Positions 52,175 to 56,372 of a DNA stretch of 56,372 nt are shown in pieces. The stretch lies in the NCBI GenBank assembly GCA_009841405.1, contig VXLV01000104.1, positions 1 through 56,372 of the forward strand, in the 5' to 3' direction. Both the position numbers and the translations under genes were made by a program. The notes below the pieces were generated by a model that was not told where the DNA came from, ran no database searches, and was given only the letters and a program-made list of their open reading frames with translations. Every line of letters starts with the position of its first letter. Position 1 is the first letter of the stretch. The stretch is from Chloroflexota bacterium. GTDB lineage: Bacteria; Chloroflexota; Anaerolineae; Aggregatilineales; Phototrophicaceae.

Positions 52175-52921
52175 TCAGCGACGGGGCGCCTCCAGCGCCG
52201 TCAACTTCATGAACGCGCGCTCTCGCTGGCTCAAATCAGCGAGGAATGTTTCGCTATGATCGCGCAAGCCGAGCGCCTCGTAGGCGCTTCTGATATTGTC
52301 ACGGACGTAGTGAACACTAAGGTTCAGCTCGTTGGCAATGAGCGCAGCCGGCATCCCCTCAATGGCATAAAGCTCAATCACTCGGCGAATTCTCGTGTTT
52401 AAGCCTTCATATTGAACCGGCCTCGGCAGCGCGATTGCCAGCGGTCTGGTCGCCCGCCGATGATTGAGCAAGCGGCGCGCGGTATCCATCTTCGCGCTGT
52501 AGAGAAACTCGTCCTTGCTCAGTCGGCTGGCTATGCAAACGGCAGAGGCAATATGAAAGCGAACATCCTGTTTGTGCAGAAAGGCGCGCGCCCCGCCCTC
52601 CGCGGCGGCGTAGAACAAGTCCAGATCATCAACATACGACAGACACACAACGGCCGCTCCGGCGACAGTCGTGACCAGGCGCTGAATGGACTGGCGGATG
52701 TCCCCGCGCTCGCCGGCATTGTTGACATCAAGAATGATCACATCCGGGTATTCCGCGGCTTCGACGCCCTCAAGCGCCCGCCAAAAGTCTGCCAGGTTCG
52801 AGTAATCCGTTAACGCGCGCGTGCGCCTGTCCCAGGCGAGATAAGCGTGGATGGCCTTCTCGGTGTAATAATCACTGTCGATAAGCGCCACCCTCAGGTT
52901 TATGCCGCCGACACTGGTCAT
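52175..52921 (-). CDS. Response regulator with C-terminal helix-turn-helix
   Basis: 248 residues. Receiver domain (about 9-130): VALIDSDYYTEKAI with the acidic residues, PDVIILDVNNAG with the phosphoacceptor Asp, VVCLSY and AFLHKQDV with the conserved Lys, so the receiver looks functional. The C-terminus (about 170-235) is a LuxR/sigma-4-like HTH: IRRVIELYAIEGMPAALIAN, LNLSVHYVRDNIRSAYEALG. Its ATG overlaps the stop of the methyltransferase gene (52918-52921), so the two are translationally coupled. No kinase is nearby. Confidence 0.82.
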   Translation of the reverse strand: MTSVGGINLRVALIDSDYYTEKAIHAYLAWDRRTRALTDYSNLADFWRALEGVEAAEYPDVIILDVNNAGERGDIRQSIQRLVTTVAGAAVVCLSYVDDLDLFYAAAEGGARAFLHKQDVRFHIASAVCIASRLSKDEFLYSAKMDTARRLLNHRRATRPLAIALPRPVQYEGLNTRIRRVIELYAIEGMPAALIANELNLSVHYVRDNIRSAYEALGLRDHSETFLADLSQRERAFMKLTALEAPRR

Positions 52922-54789
52922 TGCGCCACTCCTTGCTTCAGATAAGCCACGACTTCCGCCGCCAAATCATAATCGCCGCCGGGGATGATATACGCGCCTT
53001 GAATCAAACCGGCCATCCGGTCCACCAACTCCTGCGCGATTTCCATGCCCGCTTCCGGCGCGTTCACCGCGGTCGCGATCCGCTGGATTATCGAGTCGGG
53101 GATGCTGATGCCAGGCACCTCGTTGTTCAGAAAGCGCGCCTGTCGATGACTGCGCAGCGGCATCACCGCCATCAGAACGGGCAACTCAAACGCGGCGCCA
53201 GTCAGCTCTTCATAGCGTTGATGAAAGCGCCGGATGCGCCCGGGCTCGAAGATGGCTTGCCCCAGCGCGAAATCGGCGCCGGCGCCCATCTTCTTTTGCA
53301 AGACGCGGATCTCGCGATCGAGGTCGTCCGCGCCCATATTCAGCGCGCAGCCGACGGTAAAGCTGCTGGGCATGCCGATGCTGTGCCCGGCCATGTCCAC
53401 GCCCTGGTTCATACCTTGCTTGATCACGCCGATCAAGCGCGAGGGCGCGACATCATTGAGATCGCTGGCGTCGGGAAAGTCGCCGATGCGCGTTGGATCG
53501 CCCATGACGACGAATAGATTGCGCAGACCCAGCGCATGCGACGCCAGCAAGTCGCCCTGGACGCGCAGCATATTGCGGCCCCGCGTCGGGAAGTGCAAGA
53601 CCGTCTCAATGCCGAGCTGCGACTGCAGCAAGTGGGCGACCGCCCAAGCGCTCATCTTCATGCGCGCCGCCGGTGTATCGGCCACGTTGATCAGGTCGGC
53701 GCCGGCCGCCCGCAAACGCCGCGCAGCCTGCAGCAAGGTGTCCGTACGGTAGCTGCGCAGGGGCGCCATTTCCACTGTAACGGTAAATTCGCCCGCTTCG
53801 AGGCGCTGCGCCAATTCGGTCGGCGCGTCTGGCAAACGCGTCTCCTGCTCCATGTCGATCGGGCCGATATGCAGATCGACGAAGTCAGCCGATGGTTGGT
53901 CAAGCGAGGCGCGCATGGCGGCGATATGCTCCGGCGTCGTGCCGCAGCAGCCGCCAATCACCGTGGCGCCGATATTGACGAAGGTCGTAGCGCAATCGGC
54001 GAAATACTCGGCCGTCGCCGGAAACAAAATGCGCCCGCCGACCACCTCGGGGAAACCGGCGTTGGGCATGGCGGAGAAGACGGCGTCCGGTACGGCGTAA
54101 CGCATCTGCCGCAGAATCTCGGCGATGCCGGCCGGCCCGCTGCCGCAATTGACGCCGATGACATCCGCGCCTGACTTGTGCAGGTCGTTGGCCACCCGCG
54201 CCGGCGGATACCCGCCATAACTCAGATTCTCATGATAAAAGGTCGCCTGGGCGATGATTGGCATATCCGGCGCCAGGTCGCGCAGGACGCCTATCGCGAG
54301 AAGAAGTTCGCGGTGCTCGCTGAAGGTCTCGAACTGCACGACATCGACGCCGCCGCTGACCAGCGCCCGGAGCTGCGCGGCGAAAGCGGCTTCCGCTTCA
54401 GCGCGCGACAGGCGGCCGTAGGGATAGATTCCCACTCCCAGCGGACCGACCGAGCCGGCGATGTAGACATTGGCGCGGTCGCTCTCGGCGATTGCAAGCC
54501 GGGCCAGCTCCACCCCGCGGCGATTGTACGGCTCAACCTGGCCATCGCGCCCGGCGCTGGCCAGCTTGTAACTGTTGGCGCCAAAAGTATTGGTCTCGAT
54601 AAGCTCGGCGCCGGCTGCGATATACGCCTTGTGTATATCCAGCACCACGTTGGGGTCGTCGACATTCATGGCGTCGAAACAAGCGTCGGCGCGAGCATGA
54701 GACTGCTCATGCAGCATCGTGCCCATCGCGCCGTCCGCCAGGATTGGCGCGCCGATCCTCAGTCGCTCGCGAAATGGCAATTTCTTCAT
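52918..54789 (-). CDS. Bifunctional homocysteine S-methyltransferase / methylenetetrahydrofolate reductase
   Basis: 623 residues. Residues 1-295 form a homocysteine methyltransferase barrel (ILADGAMGTMLHE) with the zinc cysteines C215 (GVNCGSG) and C281/C282 (IGGCCGTTPEHI). Residues about 320-620 are a MetF-type flavin TIM barrel (VTVEMAPLRSYRTDTLLQAA, LFVVMGDPTRIGDF). It reduces methylene-THF and uses the methyl group to make methionine from homocysteine, resembling the fused YitJ-type enzymes. It lies upstream of and overlaps the response-regulator gene. No SAM riboswitch was recognised in the 600-base upstream region. Confidence 0.92.
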   Translation of the reverse strand: MKKLPFRERLRIGAPILADGAMGTMLHEQSHARADACFDAMNVDDPNVVLDIHKAYIAAGAELIETNTFGANSYKLASAGRDGQVEPYNRRGVELARLAIAESDRANVYIAGSVGPLGVGIYPYGRLSRAEAEAAFAAQLRALVSGGVDVVQFETFSEHRELLLAIGVLRDLAPDMPIIAQATFYHENLSYGGYPPARVANDLHKSGADVIGVNCGSGPAGIAEILRQMRYAVPDAVFSAMPNAGFPEVVGGRILFPATAEYFADCATTFVNIGATVIGGCCGTTPEHIAAMRASLDQPSADFVDLHIGPIDMEQETRLPDAPTELAQRLEAGEFTVTVEMAPLRSYRTDTLLQAARRLRAAGADLINVADTPAARMKMSAWAVAHLLQSQLGIETVLHFPTRGRNMLRVQGDLLASHALGLRNLFVVMGDPTRIGDFPDASDLNDVAPSRLIGVIKQGMNQGVDMAGHSIGMPSSFTVGCALNMGADDLDREIRVLQKKMGAGADFALGQAIFEPGRIRRFHQRYEELTGAAFELPVLMAVMPLRSHRQARFLNNEVPGISIPDSIIQRIATAVNAPEAGMEIAQELVDRMAGLIQGAYIIPGGDYDLAAEVVAYLKQGVAQ

Positions 54790-54834
54790 CTGCGCCTCGC
54801 GTTCTCAGTAAGTGCAAGTAAGTCATTCAAATGC

Positions 54835-55003
54835 TTACCACAGAGAGCGCAGAGGATACACAGAGTACACCGAGTAAAGCATTTTTGTGATCATATGCCA
54901 GCAAACTTTTCTTTTGTTGAATGGTCTGCCTATACTGCGGCAGAATCGAAACAAAGCGAAACCCTCTGCGCCCTCTGTGTGTCCTCAATTTCCTCTGTGG
55001 TAA
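54835..55003. repeat. CACAGAG inverted repeat element (long centre)
   Basis: Left end TTACCACAGAGAGCGCAGAG, right end CTCTGTGTGTCC followed by TTTCCTCTGTGGTAA, separated by about 100 bases of unrelated sequence. Confidence 0.72.
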
Positions 55004-55263
55004 ATGAAAAGTTTCTTGAGACGAGATATTCGCAACTGACTCGCGTTGACTTCTCTCCGCCGACATACGCGTTCGCGCCGGCGAAACGGGCGCGCGCGTT
55101 TGCTACCCGGCGCCTGAGATTCGCGTATGGTAATAATGTAGGCGATACACGCTGCCGGAAGTGTAGCAGAAACGGGCGTCGCCTTCTATGCGAAGCGGGA
55201 GTTTCGCCAGGGCAGTCGCCTCAAAATCGCCTCGCGCCGACCGCCACACCATTGTGTGAAATT

Positions 55264-55335
55264 GTAGGGGCGTCTCGCTGAGACGCCCGCGAAAATAGAC
55301 TTCAACCGGCGGGCGTTTCGACGAAACGCCCCTAC
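55264..55335. repeat. Complete two-hairpin GTAGGGGCG repeat unit
   Basis: Hairpin 1 GGGCGTCTC-GCT-GAGACGCCC (55268-55288) and hairpin 2 GGGCGTTTC-GAC-GAAACGCCC (55311-55331), each nine perfect pairs, between GTAGGGGCG and CGCCCCTAC ends. Confidence 0.85.
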
Positions 55336-55414
55336 AGATTTCGAAAGTTACCGTGTAAACGGGAGGCATTCGCTCAATCTCTTACTGAAGCGATTGCCAC
55401 AGGAGTTTGACGTT

Positions 55415-56224
55415 TTGAACAGGCTGTGCCACGCCAGGCATCGCATCAGAGCCGCAAAGCTGCCGGCCTGGGCAACGCGCTGCGGCCGCGCCGCCAGGCG
55501 CTACGGAACTAAACTCGCAAATGGTACGCTGCGCTTCCTGCGCTTCAGCCTGGCGCAGATACGCGGCGGGCGCGGGCTGATCAAGCGCGGCGGCGTCTAC
55601 TATGTGCCGCTGTGGCTGCCGATTGCGCTGGCTCTGCTGCTGGCTTCGAGCGTGTTCTGGGCAGATATTGCCGGCGCAGCTTATCACGGCGCCAAGTCCG
55701 CGATCCACTTGCTGCGCGGCCGCGGCGACGCTGAGCTGGCGCCGTTCTTCGCGCCCGCCGTTCAGCATTGGTCCCGCAAAATCGGCGAATGGTCAGCCCT
55801 CCACGAGGTCGACCCAAACCTGCTGGCGACGGTGATGCAAATTGAATCTTGCGGCCACCCCACGGTTATCAGCAACGCCGGCGCGCAAGGGCTGTTCCAG
55901 GTCATGCCCTTTCACTTTGCCGAGGGCGAGAACATGCTCGATCCCGACACCAACGCGCGGCGGGGCAGCGCCTTCCTCAAGCAATGCCATCAGGCGGCCG
56001 GCGGCGTCATCGGCTTGACGCTGGCCTGTTACAACGGCGGCGGCTCGGTGCTCAGCCAGCCCCGCGAGAACTGGTCGCGGGAGACGCAACGCTATTACCG
56101 CTGGGGCGTCGGGATCTACAGCGACGCGATTGCCGGCCGCGCTGCCAGCGAAACTTTCGACCAGTGGCTGGCCGCTGGCGGCCGCCGCCTCTGCAACAGC
56201 GCGGCAAGCGAGTTAGGCCTCTAA
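55415..56224 (+). CDS. Membrane-anchored lytic transglycosylase (SLT domain)
   Basis: About 269 residues from TTG 55415, which has AGGAG nine bases upstream (the TTG at 55394 has none). A basic N-terminal region is followed by a membrane helix (VPLWLPIALALLLASSVFWA, about 65-85). The C-terminus is an SLT/lysozyme-like domain: the catalytic glutamate in MQIESCGHPTVISNAGAQGL, LFQVMPFHF and ACYNGGGSV. It cleaves peptidoglycan to anhydromuropeptides and should act outside the membrane. No secretion or phage genes are near. Confidence 0.87.
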   Translation: MNRLCHARHRIRAAKLPAWATRCGRAARRYGTKLANGTLRFLRFSLAQIRGGRGLIKRGGVYYVPLWLPIALALLLASSVFWADIAGAAYHGAKSAIHLLRGRGDAELAPFFAPAVQHWSRKIGEWSALHEVDPNLLATVMQIESCGHPTVISNAGAQGLFQVMPFHFAEGENMLDPDTNARRGSAFLKQCHQAAGGVIGLTLACYNGGGSVLSQPRENWSRETQRYYRWGVGIYSDAIAGRAASETFDQWLAAGGRRLCNSAASELGL

Positions 56225-56342
56225 AACTCGACTGATAATGCAAATCTTCCTCAGGAAATGCTTGGAAACTGCAATAGCAATACAGTAGGAAGATCGCTCG
56301 CAAGGCTGAGCAACCTGTAATCGCCACATTCGCCTTAGTCAG

Positions 56343-56372
56343 CTCCCCCTCTCCGATGATTCGGAGAGGGGG
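56343..56372. repeat. GATGATTCGGAG repeat, cut by the window end
   Basis: CCCCCTCTCCGATGATTCGG then AGAGGGGG: CCTCTCCGA pairs with TCGGAGAGG around TGAT. It is truncated at the window edge and shares its core with 16079 and 50642. Confidence 0.6.

Larger units (their letters stand above)
54790..55414. other. Divergent intergenic region with repeats only
   Basis: No gene. Contains a CACAGAG element (54835-55003) and a complete two-hairpin GTAGGGGCG unit (55264-55335). Between them is unassigned sequence, including the AT-rich TAATAATGTAGG at 55129-55140. Promoters for the HMT-MTHFR and transglycosylase genes must lie here but none was settled. Confidence 0.6.

Noticed and set aside
54790..55414. 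SAM or other riboswitch before the methionine fusion gene
   Set aside because: The region is occupied by repeats; no S-box or similar conserved core was seen.

Overview
The window looks like a stretch of a GC-rich bacterial chromosome, most likely a Chloroflexota (Anaerolineae-like) genome. The hints are indirect: tandem Flp-type pilins without a tad cluster, many Tat/Sec-exported TPR, LysM, SH3 and CARDB proteins with Pro/Thr-rich linkers, a fused homocysteine methyltransferase/MTHFR, a stand-alone TrpB2, and large numbers of palindromic intergenic repeats. No rRNA, tRNA, CRISPR array, transposase or phage gene was found. Functions are read from motifs; no database search was run.

Layout. 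0.1-6.5 kb: a DM13 membrane protein and a TPR/PPC-like protein, the SRP RNA gene (minus strand, with its own promoter), TrpB2, a LysM lipoprotein, an M42 aminopeptidase and two Flp pilins, the upstream one only 52 residues long. 6.6-14.8 kb: a double FtsX/MacB-type permease, a class I amidotransferase-like hydrolase, a large GT-C-like membrane protein, and a likely operon of a small protein, a nitroreductase and HemB. 15-28.4 kb: TauE/SafE exporter, two tandem PLP decarboxylases, a CPA2 antiporter with TrkA domains, a flavoprotein, DinB, a second C26 hydrolase, an epimerase, a LuxR regulator, cyclopropane fatty acid synthase and a PHP phosphatase.

28.5-31.1 kb is an AT-rich island with one very large gene carrying two DUF262 domains and an HNH nuclease, a probable restriction-type defence protein. 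31.2-39.7 kb is a minus-strand sugar uptake and catabolism cluster: BtpA/SgcQ, M29 aminopeptidase, Tat-exported binding protein, two permeases, Gfo/Idh oxidoreductase and FGGY kinase, then a DUF1801 protein. 39.9-41.8 kb holds a second AT-rich gene, a UvrD-type helicase. 41.9-44 kb is metG, preceded by a promoter, a short leader frame with a Met-Arg-Met run, and mutually exclusive antiterminator/terminator hairpins: a candidate attenuator. 44.2-56.3 kb: membrane TPR-like protein, thiolase, HEAT-repeat protein, ABC ATPase, SH3/CARDB protein, methyltransferase, ParB-like protein, the HMT-MTHFR gene translationally coupled to a response regulator, and a lytic transglycosylase.

The intergenic regions carry three repeat families. 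The first has GTAGGGGCG/CGCCCCTAC ends and hairpins whose inner arms vary in sequence but stay complementary. The second has inverted arrays of a 9-bp CACAGAG motif. The third has an ATAGAGAT loop closed by stems that differ by compensatory changes. They account for most gaps longer than 150 bases.
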